This document shows, piece by piece, positions 22,807 to 33,193 of a DNA stretch of 44,544 nucleotides. The stretch spans positions 1-44,544 of the forward strand of contig JBDHUW010000009.1 of NCBI GenBank assembly GCA_039809345.1, given 5' to 3'. The stretch's first letter is position 1. Each line of letters starts with the position of its first letter. Made by a program: the position numbers and the translations under genes. Source of the DNA: JBDHUW01 sp039809345. Lineage in GTDB: Bacteria > Patescibacteriota > Gracilibacteria > Absconditabacterales > Absconditicoccaceae. The notes beneath the pieces are model-generated. The model had not been told where the DNA came from and made no database searches. It was given only the letters and a program-made list of their open reading frames with translations.

Positions 22807-24729
22807 ATGGCAGATAAAAAACAATTAAATGATTATGATGCCTCGCAGATTAAGGTATTGGAGTGATTGGAGCCGGTCAGACAAAGACCGTGAATGTATA
22901 TCTGATCTACTGATATAAGAGGGTTGCACCATCTAGTGTATGAAATCATGGATAACTCTGTGGATGAAGCTATGGCTTGATTTGCAAAAAACATTACGGT
23001 AATTATCAACAAAGATTGATCTGTGACTGTGCACGATGACGGACGTTGAATCCCTGTGGATAAACACCCTAAAACCTGAAAATCAGCACTGGAAACAGTT
23101 TTCACCGTATTGCATGCTTGAGGTAAATTTGAAAAATGAGTCTATAAAGTGTCTGGGTGATTGCACTGAGTAGGTGCTTCAGTAGTAAATGCGCTTTCTG
23201 ATAAACTGGTTGCGCGCGTTCACAAATGATGAAAGGTATATGAACAAACATATAAAAAATGAGTTCCCCAGTGAGATACTGATGTGGTCGGTGATACTGC
23301 ACTGAGTGGTACTACTGTAACATTTCGACCAGATTGAACGATTTTTGAGACTACTAAATTCATATATGAAACATTGGTGACAAGAATCAAATACGCTGCA
23401 TATCTGACCCCATGAGTTACATTTACTATTGCAGATGAGGCAACACAAAAGAAGTTGAGATTCTGTTATCAGGAGGGTATTAAAACATGGCTTCGTAACC
23501 TCGTAGGAGACCAAAAGACGCTTTCGAAGCCTCATTATATTTTGCAAGAAGGGAATGACGTCCTTGTGGAAATTGCATTCCAATATATAAACTCTTCAAA
23601 TGACAATGGCTTATCATTTGTGAACAATGTAAACACTGTAGATGGTGGTACTCATGTGATATGATTTAGAAATGCACTATTGACAGTGATCAATGAGACT
23701 GCTAAAGCAAAGGGGAAAGTAGACAATAAAATATGAGAGTTTCAGGCTTCAGATATCACTGAAGGGCTATACTCTATCATATCTGTGAAAATTCCTGAAC
23801 CACAGTTTGAATGACAAACGAAATGACGTCTATGAAATAGCTATGTAAAAAAAGAGGTTGAAGAGATTATCTCTGATTATCTTAGAAAGTATTTTGCAGA
23901 AAATGAAGATGAGTTTTCAAACCTGCATGAAAAAATCATGCTTTCTGCAAGAGCAAGATTGGCTGCTAAACTAGCTCGTGAAACAGTTTTGAGAAAAAAC
24001 GTACTAGCTGGATGAGTATTGCCGGGTAAACTTTCTGACTGTGGTAAACGCGGAAAAGAAGGTACGGAAATGTTTATCGTAGAGGGACAATCTGCATGAG
24101 GTTCTGCTAAACAGGGTCGTGATTCATGGTTCCAAGCTATCTTGCCATTGAAAGGGAAGATCTTGAATACCGAGCAAGCTATGGTACAACGTATCTTAGC
24201 AAATGATGAAGTGAAGGCACTGATTACGGCTATATGAGCTGGTATCAAGGACAATTATGATCCAGAAAAGTTGAGGTATGATAAAATCGTAATCATGACA
24301 GATGCGGATGTAGATGGTGCACATATTAGAACGCTTTTGCTAACCTTCTTCTTTAGATATATGAGACCATTGATTTCAAATGGGAATCTATATATTGCAG
24401 TTCCACCACTTTTCAAGGTGACTCAGTGAAAGAAAGAACAATACATATATCCACCAGATGATGCGAATCTTGAAGCAGCACTCAAAAAGCATAAATTCAA
24501 TACGGAGGAAAAATATGGTATACAACGTTATAAAGGGCTTGGGGAAATGAATCCTGAACAGCTTTGGGAAACTACTATGGATCCAGCTAGAAGACGTATG
24601 TTGCAGGTGACTGTAGATGATGCAGAAGAAGCTGATAAACTCTTCCGTATCTTGATGGGTGATGATGTACCAAGTAGGAAACACTTCATTCTAAGCAATG
24701 CAAAGAACGTAAAAGATTTGGATATATAG
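22807..24729 (+). CDS. gyrB: DNA gyrase subunit B
   Basis: A 640-aa subunit. The GHKL ATPase domain shows VRQRPGMYIGST, EIMDNSVDEA, VHDDGRGIPVDKH and GGLHGVGASVVNALS. The transducer segment has VDGGTHVIGFR. The Toprim domain has FIVEGQSAGGSAKQGRD (Glu426) and MTDADVDGAHIRTLLL (Asp499 onward); the C-terminal end has QRYKGLGEMNPEQLWETTMDP. With GyrA it introduces negative supercoils. UGA encodes many essential Gly, including those in DDGRG, GGLHGVG and QSAGG, which shows that recoding is fixed. It ends at TAG and has its own terminator. Confidence 0.97.
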
Positions 24730-24743
24730 AAATAGGGAATACA

Positions 24744-24774
24744 AAAAAGAGTGCACTGGTGCACTCTTTTTGAT
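24744..24774 (+). terminator. gyrB terminator
   Basis: A 13-bp perfect stem (AAAAAGAGTGCAC / GTGCACTCTTTTT) with a 2-base loop is followed by T and is also usable on the opposite strand for the convergent gene. Confidence 0.9.
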
Positions 24775-25302
24775 TATGACGATGATTCGTCCGAAATTAT
24801 ATTTGAAAGAAATTTTCCTATTTTTCATATTAATAACCTCATTCTAGAGATATTTAGCTTACGTTCAAGCGAAAGGATCTCGTTTCTATATTTTGCAATT
24901 TCTCCTCTTCCTGTATAACTCAAACTTTGTATTCAATTCTCGTTTATATTGAGCTTTTTTGTTTTCCAGTATGCATCTAGTGATGTATGATTTGTCTTTT
25001 TTTCGAAAGTTGGTCCCGTATCTCATACTTTATCATCTACGAGAAGATCATAATCATGGGATGCTATAGTCAATTGGATTTAGAATGGCTTTTAGTGTAA
25101 TTTCCCCCTCATTTTCCCATCCATCATTTGTAAAATGATTTTCTTCCTGAAGAAGATTGATTTCACGAGGACCTCCTTTCTTCAAATATGACTCAACATA
25201 TCATCATTCACTAAGCTTTTCCAATAGACCTTGTATTTCATGTATTGTATTTGCTATTTCTGGTAACCCCACTGGTCAATTGTGTCAAATATTTTCTCCC
25301 AT
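24774..25302 (-). pseudogene. frameshifted hypothetical gene (phage-connector-like C-terminus)
   Basis: Two overlapping minus-strand frames make up one likely protein. The first (ATG 25302 to TAA 25030, 90 aa) starts MGENIGHNGPVGLPEIA and ends ITLKAILNPIDYSIPG. The second, shifted by one base, is open from about 25085 to TAA 24774 and contains SHDYDLLVDDKVGDTGP, QSLSYTGRGEIAKYRN and ILSLERKLNISR. The overall length of 529 bases is 3n+1, as expected for a single-base insertion or deletion between about 25040 and 25085. The Ser-Tyr-rich plus 'AKYRNEILSLERKL' ending recalls phage head-tail joining proteins, but the resemblance is weak. It could be a sequencing error, a programmed frameshift or a real pseudogene. 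Confidence 0.5.
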
Positions 25303-25435
25303 TTTGTAATATACTGATAAAACAACAATATTATTATAAATATCTTATATAGTATGTCAACCACATGTGATCATCTTATATTGTACTCTTCAATTGATTT
25401 ATTATTGTTTTTTTTTCATATCTTATCTGTTGATG

Positions 25436-25993
25436 ATGTTTCATTATATAGTTTGATCAATACAAAACGTAGATGGGGGTAATGTTCTTTTAGTAAATGA
25501 GAGCCGAGGTATCCAAGCTCTCTACAATGGGAAGCAAAAGACAAAAGGTTCTTTCCACCTCTTCCCATACATGGATGAGAATCAAAAGACAATCCAGTAT
25601 TTTGCTTTTGATACTCTAGAACAGAAAAGTGCATTTACGCAAATGCTCAAGATATCAGGTGTTGGCCCCAAGACAGCCTACGGTATTGCAAATATGGATA
25701 CTAAGGTTTTGCAAAATGCAGTGGAAACATTTGACGTCAAAACATTGCAGTGAATACCATGAGTGGGGCCTAAGACGGCTAAAAGATTACTTGTAGAACT
25801 CAAATCAACACTTACTAAAAAAGATGTAGCAAAGTTGCATATAGATGATAGATTGTTGAGGTCGATTGTACAGGCGATGAAATCTTATGGATATGATGCG
25901 CCTGCAATCAAGAAAAAACTTTCAGAATGCCCAATCGCTTTAGAAAAAGATGCATTGCAGGATATCATAAAATGGCTTGTCTCTGTCTTGTAA
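25436..25993 (+). CDS. ruvA: Holliday junction DNA helicase subunit RuvA
   Basis: A 185-aa protein, the usual RuvA length. It starts MFHYIVGSIQNVDGGNVLLVN, the OB-fold N-terminus. Two helix-hairpin-helix motifs follow, LKISGVGPKTAYGIANM and GIPGVGPKTAKRLLVEL, and a C-terminal RuvB-binding three-helix domain (IVQAMKSYGYDAPAIKKKL). RuvA tetramers bind four-way junctions and recruit RuvB. The start at 25436 is chosen because the RuvA N-terminus aligns only from there; a UGA follows within the first eight codons. No ruvB or ruvC is adjacent. Confidence 0.9.
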
Positions 25994-26092
25994 TCGCTCG
26001 CACGACTAGATTTTATTTTTTCATACTTTTTTCCTTGTATTCCTTTGTCAATTCCCTATCTTGCTAGCGTTTATTTCTTAAACAATATTGCA

Positions 26093-26215
26093 ATGGCAAA
26101 TGAAGAAGAACTTCCAGCTGGGTTTCATGTTGAAGAAGAATGAGATGATGAATATGAAGAAGACGAATTCTCTATTGATGATGAGCCAGCAGAACCAGAA
26201 GATGAGGTCATATAG
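26093..26215 (+). CDS. 40-aa highly acidic protein
   Basis: A very short frame with one UGA-Gly: it starts MANEEELPAGFHVEEEG and the rest is almost entirely Asp, Glu and Pro. It stands alone between ruvA and a large membrane protein and has its own strong terminator 23 bases later, which argues for expression. Function unknown; its charge would suit a DNA mimic or an intrinsically disordered partner. Confidence 0.5.
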
Positions 26216-26238
26216 TTTATAAGTATGAAATAGTAAGG

Positions 26239-26265
26239 ACTATCCCTGTTGGGGTAGTTTTTTTG
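26239..26265 (+). terminator. terminator after the small acidic gene
   Basis: An ACTATCCC / GGGGTAGT stem with a TGTT loop is followed by seven T. Confidence 0.85.
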
Positions 26266-26320
26266 TTGCAAATCATTATGTATTTGCTATTACATCACTA
26301 TTTACTCATTCTATTGCCCC

Positions 26321-28387
26321 ATGATTAGAGGTATTTATCGCTCGTTTGTAACGCAGGAGTGACTAGTTCATATAGACAAAGAGTCATCAAGATGATATAG
26401 AATACAAGCGAATATAGTTTTCATGACTGAACAGTTTCGTCAATTTCAAACTACCGTGATAGAGGAGACTATTTGACAGATTCAAGAGCTCTTGGAAAAT
26501 GATGACGTGATGTTTGATGATATCGTGCGTTCATTTGAAAATCTTCTGCAAGATACAAATGAAAAGTTGATGATGTTCGCAGATAAGATGACTGCAGTTT
26601 CAGAGTTTGATATTAGATGAATAATTATGATTTCTCAGCACACGAACTTTGTTTCTACCGTGATTGGTGATACGAGTTTGGTACTTTTGCGCAAATGACA
26701 TGTGGCATATACTATGCAAAATGACGATGATACAAGACAGAAGATATCGCTCTTTGGAGATATTATTGAATGAGACCTTCATCGTGATGAGGATTTGTTG
26801 TTTTTCGGATGTCATATCGATACGATTATGGAGCGTGATGATATGGAGCATATTTTGCAACAGGATCCACAAGCTAAATCCGATACACTATTACAAAATT
26901 GGATTGATGATATAGAAACTAGAATCGCTATTTCTGATGTCGGTATGATTGCAATGTATTCAGCTGATATGTCTGAGAGCCGTGGAGCGAATGTGGCATG
27001 ATTTTCTGTGCCAATGCCAGAGTGAGTTCGCAATATATGAAGCCGTGTACAACAAGTATGAGTTGTGACCTTACAGCGTCTGAAAGACAAAATACGTCAT
27101 AGGCAGTTTATCATAATTCTCATATTGGTATGAGTGTTTTTGCTTTTTGTTGTATGGAGTTTAGTTAGTTGATTTATAAAAAACTATTCTTCTGCATCTA
27201 TCAACCCAGATGGTACAGTTACTTCAACATTGTCGATAGAGGATATTAAAAAGGAAATTGTTTCATTTCAAAAACTTGACCCAATTAGTGAGGAAAAAGC
27301 TGTCAAATACAATGCAATACTCGCAGAATTAAACCGTCTTGAACAAGAGGGGAGACGGATAAATGATGTCAAAGAACTCAAGAAAATTCTCAACACTGAA
27401 TATTTGCAATGATTCAATATTATCATGCTAGACAACCTAGATGAGCAGATGATGTATCAAATCTCATCGTTGGAAGCTTCAACTATTCAAAGACCTATTT
27501 CACTGCATTATAATAAATGACTCTATATAGGATGATCTCAGGGCGTGATATTGGCTTGAATTAGCTCTGATATCAAGGGGACTGCAGTTCGCAACTCTTC
27601 ATCGAATGCATTCAAAACATGTACGTTGAATCTCTTGAGAAATGGTATGTACTGTGCAACTGAAAGCAATGCTCTCTTTCATCTAGCGAAAGCGGGTGCT
27701 GAAGCAATGTGAGGAGAAAACGTGATTTTCCCATGATCGATTATGGGGCTATCCACCTTTGGTAGTTCAAACTTCTATGTATTGGCAAATGATCCAGCTT
27801 ATGCTAAAGATGCAACATACGTAGTAAGATACACGAATGTACTGTGATCTCAGAACCTCTTTGGTTCTATGCAACCATTGCCTTTGGTGATAAATGAGAG
27901 TACTGGTCAGTATCCTCAGTGATTTTCTTCAATATCGATTGATGGAACATTTCTTCTTTGGTCGAAGGATGAGAAGAAACTTATACAGCTTTTTAGAAAT
28001 CCTCAAGATAAAGCTTTAAGCTCTCGTGAAGTACCATTGAAGTGAGGAACAAATATTTGATGATGATTTTCTGAAGACGTGAAAGTGATGACAAGTGTGG
28101 GGTCTAGATATGTCTACTTATATGACCGCAAAAATCACACGCTGACTACTTATACTTCAGCACCAGCAAAAACCAATGATGCTTATACAAGCTCTTATGG
28201 ATTAGAATATGTGATGCGTTTGGATTTTTCAGCTTTAGATGTATTTCCTGTAGATATCACGGTAGATGAATCTGATGGGAAGCAGGCAGCTTATATACTG
28301 ATACCTACGTGAGTTGCTAAAATTGCAATGTCTGATCTTCTTGAAACACTCAACAAATCTAGACTTTGACAACAAAAAGCAAACTAG
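26321..28387 (+). CDS. membrane protein with degenerate PP2C-like cytoplasmic domain and C-terminal extracellular domain
   Basis: A 688-aa protein. Residues about 65-230 contain blocks like a PP2C/SpoIIE phosphatase fold: VIGDTSLVLLRKG, FGDIIEGDLHRDEDLLFFG and an ending with a ...RIAISDVGMIAMYSAD strand. The Asp residues that bind metal in active PP2C are not clearly present, so it may be inactive. A membrane helix follows (IIILILVGVFLLFVVWSLVSGF, about 263-285), then a coiled linker and a C-terminal part with repeated beta strands (KGTAVRNSSS, NGMYCATESNALFHL, STFGSSNFYVLAND, SSISIDGTFLLWS) suggestive of a propeller. I start at ATG 26321 because the frame is open and hydrophobic-patterned upstream of the alternative ATG at 26423. 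Function unknown. Confidence 0.6.
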
Positions 28388-28469
28388 TCAAGTACGTAAT
28401 TTCCTTGTAATAGTATATCATATTTGTATAGTGAAAAGATGAAAAATCTTTACACGCAAATTATACAAT

Positions 28470-29984
28470 ATGTCATTACTATACCAAACTCTTTTACCGA
28501 TAGTTGCACTCATTCTGTGAGGGGCGCTATGATACTTCTTTTACTGACAAGTATGGAAGAAAAAAAATACTGAACTACAAGATAAACTAGACAAAGCAGA
28601 AGAAACTGCATCAGGAATAGTGAAAAAAGCTGAAGAGAGATACAGAAAAGCAGAAGCACTGTCAAAAGATATGATCGACAAAGCTCATGCTGAATCCGAA
28701 AGGAGAATGCAAAAGATTGATCAATTAGAATCTCGTTTGACTCAAAAAGAAGAAAGAATTGATCAAAAATTAGAAACACTAGAAAAGCAGAAAGAGACAC
28801 TGCAAAAAAAAGATGCAGAGCTCAATAGCATCATAGACGAGCAGAAAACAAAACTATCGCAAGTTGCATGATTGTCGCCAGAACAAGCAAGAGAAACATT
28901 GTTCAATCGTATTGAAACAGAAGAACAGGCCGATTTAGCGGCATTTCATCAAAAGTTCACTACTATTAAACAAGAAGAAGCAGACAAAGAAGCTGCAGAA
29001 ATACTTGCTAAAGTGCTCCCACGTATCAGTATGAATTCGGTGAGTGAATTTACTGTTTCTCTAGTTGAATTGCCAAGTGAGGATATGAAGTGAAAACTGA
29101 TTTGACGTGAGTGACGTAATGTAGCATACTTTGAAAAGATTACCGGGGTGGAATTATTGATTGATGATACTCCATTGATTGTGAAGCTCTCATCGTATGA
29201 TAATGAGAAGCGTTTTGTGGCTGTGGAGATGTTGAAGCGTTTGTTGAAGGATGGGCGTATCAATCCAGTATATATAGAAAAAACATATCATGATGTGTTG
29301 CAACAACTGGACTCTCTCTTGATGGGAAAAGGGAAAGAAGCGCTTGCAATGCTCAATATCCCAATGCTTAAGCCAGACATAGTTCGTATGATAGGACAGT
29401 TCCACTTCCGTTATTCATATGGACAGAATCTATGGATTCACTCTATCGAGGTAGCGAAGATCGCAGAAGCGGTGGCCGCAGAAATCGGTCTAGATACGAT
29501 GATGGCAAAGAAGGCGGGCTTGTTGCATGATATCGGTAAGATTGCTACAGAGAATGGGCAGTCTCACACCAAGGTAGGAGCAGATATATTGAGAAAGTAT
29601 GGGTTTGATGAGATAATCATCAACACTGCAGAATCACACCACTATGATGTACCTATTGCATCTTCAATTGCATGGGTAGTGACAGCAGCAGATGCTATTT
29701 CAGCATGACGTCCATGAGCAAGATTCAACTCGAAAGAAGTTTTTGTAGAGAGAATGTCAGAGCTGGAGAAGCTTATATGAGGAGTAGAGGGTGTAGATAA
29801 GGTACATATCATGCAGGCTGGACGTGAAATTATGATATTTGTAAATCCACATAAGATAGATGATTTGTGAGTGCAGGTTCTACTGAAAGCAATTGCAGTC
29901 AAAGTAGAGGACCAACTTGATTATCCTGGAATTATTCGCGTGGTTTGAATTAGAGAGACAAAAGTAGTAGATTACTTGAGATAG
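28470..29984 (+). CDS. rny: ribonuclease Y
   Basis: A 504-aa protein. An N-terminal membrane helix (LLPIVALILGGALGYFFYG) is followed by a long coiled coil (KKAEERYRKAEAL...), then a KH domain (KLIGREGRNVAYFEKITGVEL) and an HD domain with HSIEVAKIAEAVAAEIG and GLLHDIGK (His353-Asp354), continuing with ESHHYDVP and ADAISAGRPGAR. This is the RNase Y order. It is a membrane-anchored endoribonuclease that starts mRNA decay. Together with the beta-CASP protein at 148, it suggests a Gram-positive-like RNA decay system. Many Gly in the KH loop (KGKLIGREGR) are UGA. It ends at TAG. Confidence 0.95.
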
Positions 29985-30029
29985 AAATACTAAGTATGAC
30001 AAATAATCTATTTATCACTAATTCATCAA

Positions 30030-30815
30030 ATGTATCCCTATTTTACCCTACGATGACATAAGCTTTTTGCGGTAGGTATATGAATAGTAATTAGCGTTTT
30101 CGTGTTTATTTTTGTGGCATGGTATCATGCAAAAAAGCAAAAAATTCAATTTACTAAGTTGTTCTTTTGGTTACCAACATTGTTGATTTCTACATATTTG
30201 TTGTGAAAATGGGCTGGGTTGGCATTTGAGGCTGATATTTGGTTCCCGCTAAGATCTTTTAAGACCTTAGGCTCTTGGCTTTCGCCGTATGGATATAACT
30301 TCCATTTTATTGGTGTGGCATTGGGGGGGGCATTTGCTTGGCGTAAATTTTATAAAAAAATATTCCTCAAAACTGAAAAATATAAATGGGTGGATGTAAT
30401 GTTTTATGCACTTTCAGCCTCATTGATCCCGCTTGGTCTGTTTCTTCTTTTGGGAGACAATTTCATGTGAAAGCCTACGGAGGCGCGATATTGAGTATCG
30501 GCGCTTCTCAATGATAGTGCATGGACGCAGTACGGATCTGTAATCCCTATTTGAATATTTGTTTCAATAATTTGATTCATTTCATATTGAATAGTGCTCA
30601 TATTAAGTAGATTCAGTGATAGACCAAAGGTTTGGTGATACCTATGATTCTCCATGATATTCCTTTGAATGTGTTTGGTGTTTTTGTTACAGTTTTATGC
30701 AAGACGTGGTGTAGTTCAGTTTCTGGGATTCACACGAGATATCAAGAACTACCTTGCTCTCTTACTAGCTTTGGTTTTTTTCTTTCAATTTATGCGTACT
30801 ATAAAAAAGAGATAA
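30030..30815 (+). CDS. Lgt-like multi-pass membrane protein
   Basis: A 261-aa protein with about seven hydrophobic segments, starting MYPYFTLRGHKLFAVGIGIVI. Blocks FHFIGVALGGAFAWRKF and LGLFLLLGDNFMGKPTEARYG sit where Lgt (prolipoprotein diacylglyceryl transferase) has its conserved RxGNFxNGExxG segment, and DRPKVWGYLW resembles a later Lgt loop. The catalytic Arg of Lgt is replaced by Leu in this alignment, so it may be a divergent or inactive relative. A true lipid-modifying enzyme cannot be claimed. It contains a run of eight G. It overlaps none, but its TAA sits one base before the next ATG, so it is cotranscribed with the baseplate-J-like gene. Confidence 0.55.
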
Positions 30816-30816
30816 T

Positions 30817-32361
30817 ATGAAATTGTTTTTCACCAAAGAAGATACACTATATAAAATCATGAAATCGATTGAAAAAATTCCGAAAGGGAAGCAGGTTTTT
30901 TTGTATATAGATTATCAGAATTCATTTTTCTCTCATCCTTGGTGGGGGAAACAGATAGTTTCACTCTTGCAAGAAAAGGAGATACAATATACCTTCATAT
31001 GTAAACACCCCAAAGCTAGGAAGTATTTTGATGAGCATAATATACCATATCAATATGATGCTCCCAACCGTATTTTGTATGCAATGCATCTTTTCGGTAT
31101 GCTTCTTTTTAATGCAAAAAAGTTTCATCTTTCAGTGTTTACCAAAAGGTCATCGCTCTCTTATTTATTTATCATAGGTGAGGTGATAGGAATTGGTGCA
31201 ATCATTTATGTGATGTATCAGTTTTTGGTGCCTAGTGCGACTATCTTGGTACAACCAGCATATACTGTAGAGGACGTAGTATACAATTATCGCTTTTATC
31301 CATCAGGATTTACGGGGTTTATCAATTCATATACTTGAGATACAAACTATATTACGGTGCCGTTTCATATGGGAGCAATAACTCATAAACGTACTGTTTC
31401 TGTCCCATTGGAGTCAATTCAATTTTTATCTAATCCCTCAAAGTGAACGGTAGAGGTTTTCAATACTCTGTCTACGCCTTTTACGTTGAGACAGTATACT
31501 AGATTTACAACGGCAAATGGTCTTCTTTTCACCGCTGATGAGTGATTTGTGCTCCCTGCATGATCTCGTCAAAGACCATCACGTACTGTAGTGAAGTTGA
31601 CAGCAGTAGACAAAGATGATGCTGGATTGCTCATATGAGACAAGGGGAATATTGCATCAGGCACTAGATTGTTGATCAAGAACCTGAATCAAAGTGCTAT
31701 TTTATGAGCAGTATATGCAAATGCAGTAGCAGACTTTCAATGATGAATCACCAAAAAGGAGGGGGTAGTCACTGATTGAGATTTGGAGATGGTAAAGCAA
31801 AAACTTCTTTCTACTGTCACATGAGAAAATAAGAAACTTATAGTGAAGCAAGAATTCAATGATCCTGATTGACTACTTTTGCCTATGACAGATATGATTA
31901 CGCTTTGAGCTCCACAATTTACCTTCAATGTCTCTTCTGGTGATGTTGCTGAGACCATAGAGTGAACGATAAGTGTCCAATTGAACTATCCATATGTCAT
32001 ACGATGAAATCTGATGCAAGGAGTACAGGAATATGTGAAACAACGTCCATCTCAAATTAGTGAAGTAATAAGCTTGCAAAGAAATACTACAACATTTTAC
32101 GATACTTATACGATAGGTGAGTATATCATAGTGCCTACCAAAGTGAGTGTAGTACGATGATACAATTTTGACAGAGATTCGAATTGAGTAAAGAGTGATA
32201 TCAAACAGAAACTTGTGGGGCTCTCGTTGGAAGAAGCCAATAAGACGTTGTTGACGTATCCAGAAATCAGCTCAGTTGTAATCAAAAACTCCCCAAGACG
32301 ATCGCAAACATTGCCTACTCTGAAATCGAGAATTCATATCAAGACTACTTCCCCAGAATAA
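30817..32361 (+). CDS. membrane-anchored protein with baseplate J-like domain
   Basis: A 514-aa protein. Residues 1-110 form a cytoplasmic domain (KGKQVFLYIDYQNSFFSHPWW) with a nucleotide-fold look. A membrane helix is at about 117-138 (LFIIGEVIGIGAIIYVMYQFL). The outer part begins with VPSATILVQPAYTVED and has the baseplate J pattern: GTVEVFNTLSTPFTLRQYT, GLLFTADEGFVLPAG, VVKLTAVDKDDAGLLIG and ASGTRLLIKN. Such proteins are common in candidate-phyla genomes; a role in a surface or contractile apparatus is suspected but unproven. No other tail genes are present. Confidence 0.65.
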
Positions 32362-32426
32362 TAGACTATTTTCACCATATTTCATTGAAATATAAATGTG
32401 AATAGTTATATTTCTCCTTACCACAT

Positions 32427-32502
32427 GGCGGTCGTAGCTCAGTGGTAGAGCAGAGGTTTGTGGATCCTCTGGCCGCGGGTTCAATTCCCGTCGACCGCCC
32501 CA
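32427..32502 (+). tRNA. tRNA-His (GTG)
   Basis: Cloverleaf with a 7-bp acceptor stem GCGGTCG/CGACCGC, an encoded G at position -1 opposite C73, and encoded CCA. The anticodon loop is TTGTGGA (anticodon GTG). The T arm GTTCAATT is intact; one T-T mismatch closes the anticodon stem. The extra G-1 is the identity element used by HisRS. Confidence 0.95.
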
Positions 32503-32553
32503 TTAACAAAATCAGCCTTTGAAACAGTGTCAAATAGTATGTGCAACCTAGAT

Positions 32554-32588
32554 AAATCAGGAGTTTGAAACCCCTGATTTTTTTTGTA
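32554..32588 (+). terminator. intrinsic terminator after tRNA-His
   Basis: AAATCAGG...CCTGATTT stem with a GAAA-containing loop is followed by eight or more T. Confidence 0.85.
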
Positions 32589-32672
32589 AACTATTTTTTC
32601 TCATTTTAAAAATCCAGTTAGTAACTGCTTACTTTTGATGTCGTGCGTATGCTTTTTGAATGTTTTTCTTTC

Positions 32673-32745
32673 TTGCAAAGTAGAAAAATAAATGTATAAT
32701 GAGCTGTTGTCAGATTGTCATTTTATATTGTCACTATTGTCAAAA
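32673..32745 (+). promoter_or_regulatory. promoter and TTGTCA-repeat leader of the 116-aa gene
   Basis: TTGCAA (32673-32678), 16-base spacer and extended -10 TGTATAAT (TATAAT at 32695-32700). The leader that follows contains four copies of TTGTCA (at about 32707, 32715, 32728 and 32737), the last ending at the ATG. Regular repeats between start site and ATG suggest an operator or an RNA-binding site. Confidence 0.6.
32704..32718 (+). repeat. 15-bp inverted repeat, left copy
   Basis: CTGTTGTCAGATTGT here is the exact reverse complement of 33104-33118. The two flank the 116-aa gene at 32746. Confidence 0.85.
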
Positions 32746-33096
32746 ATGTCACACGAATCAAATCAAGTGTACTATGCATCAGGAGTCTTCAAAGTAGATT
32801 ACAAGTCTGCATGATATAAAGAATTAAGATTACTTGCTCAAAGATGGGTAGAAGACAAAAACTTTTACTTTCTAGAGGTGAGAAAGGTATCGAACGATAA
32901 TCGAGGACTACAGTTTGTATACTATTTGCCATCATTAGAGGGGAGTTCTGAAAAATGAGAATGACCAATGAGAAAGAAATACAATAAGGAGCTAAAAGAC
33001 CTTTATGGTGAAGGGTTTTATGCTTGGGATTTTTATGAATGTGATACTCCACCACAAGAGAATGTGTTTGTGAGTAAAGCATTGCCCCTTATATAG
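32746..33096 (+). CDS. hypothetical 116-aa protein flanked by a perfect inverted repeat
   Basis: I do not recognise this protein. It begins MSHESNQVYYASGVFKVDYK and is rich in aromatic and charged residues (YYLPSLEG, FYAWDFYECD), with no membrane segment or signal peptide. It has its own promoter, a leader with four TTGTCA repeats, and a terminator at 33119. A 15-bp inverted repeat surrounds it (32704-32718 and 33104-33118). This could be a self-regulated gene whose protein binds TTGTCA, or a small mobile unit; neither is established. Confidence 0.65.
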
Positions 33097-33103
33097 TCTA
33101 CCC

Positions 33104-33118
33104 ACAATCTGACAACAG
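33104..33118 (-). repeat. 15-bp inverted repeat, right copy
   Basis: ACAATCTGACAACAG is the exact reverse complement of 32704-32718. It lies 8 bases past the stop, just before the terminator stem. Confidence 0.85.
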
Positions 33119-33146
33119 GCACTTATCTGAAGGGATAAGTGCTTTT
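33119..33146 (+). terminator. intrinsic terminator of the 116-aa gene
   Basis: GCACTTATC and GATAAGTGC form a perfect 9-bp stem with a 6-base loop, followed by TTTTCATTTT. Confidence 0.85.
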
Positions 33147-33193
33147 CATTTTCAAACTATGGAATTCACACTCAAAATATGTATCCTACCCTC

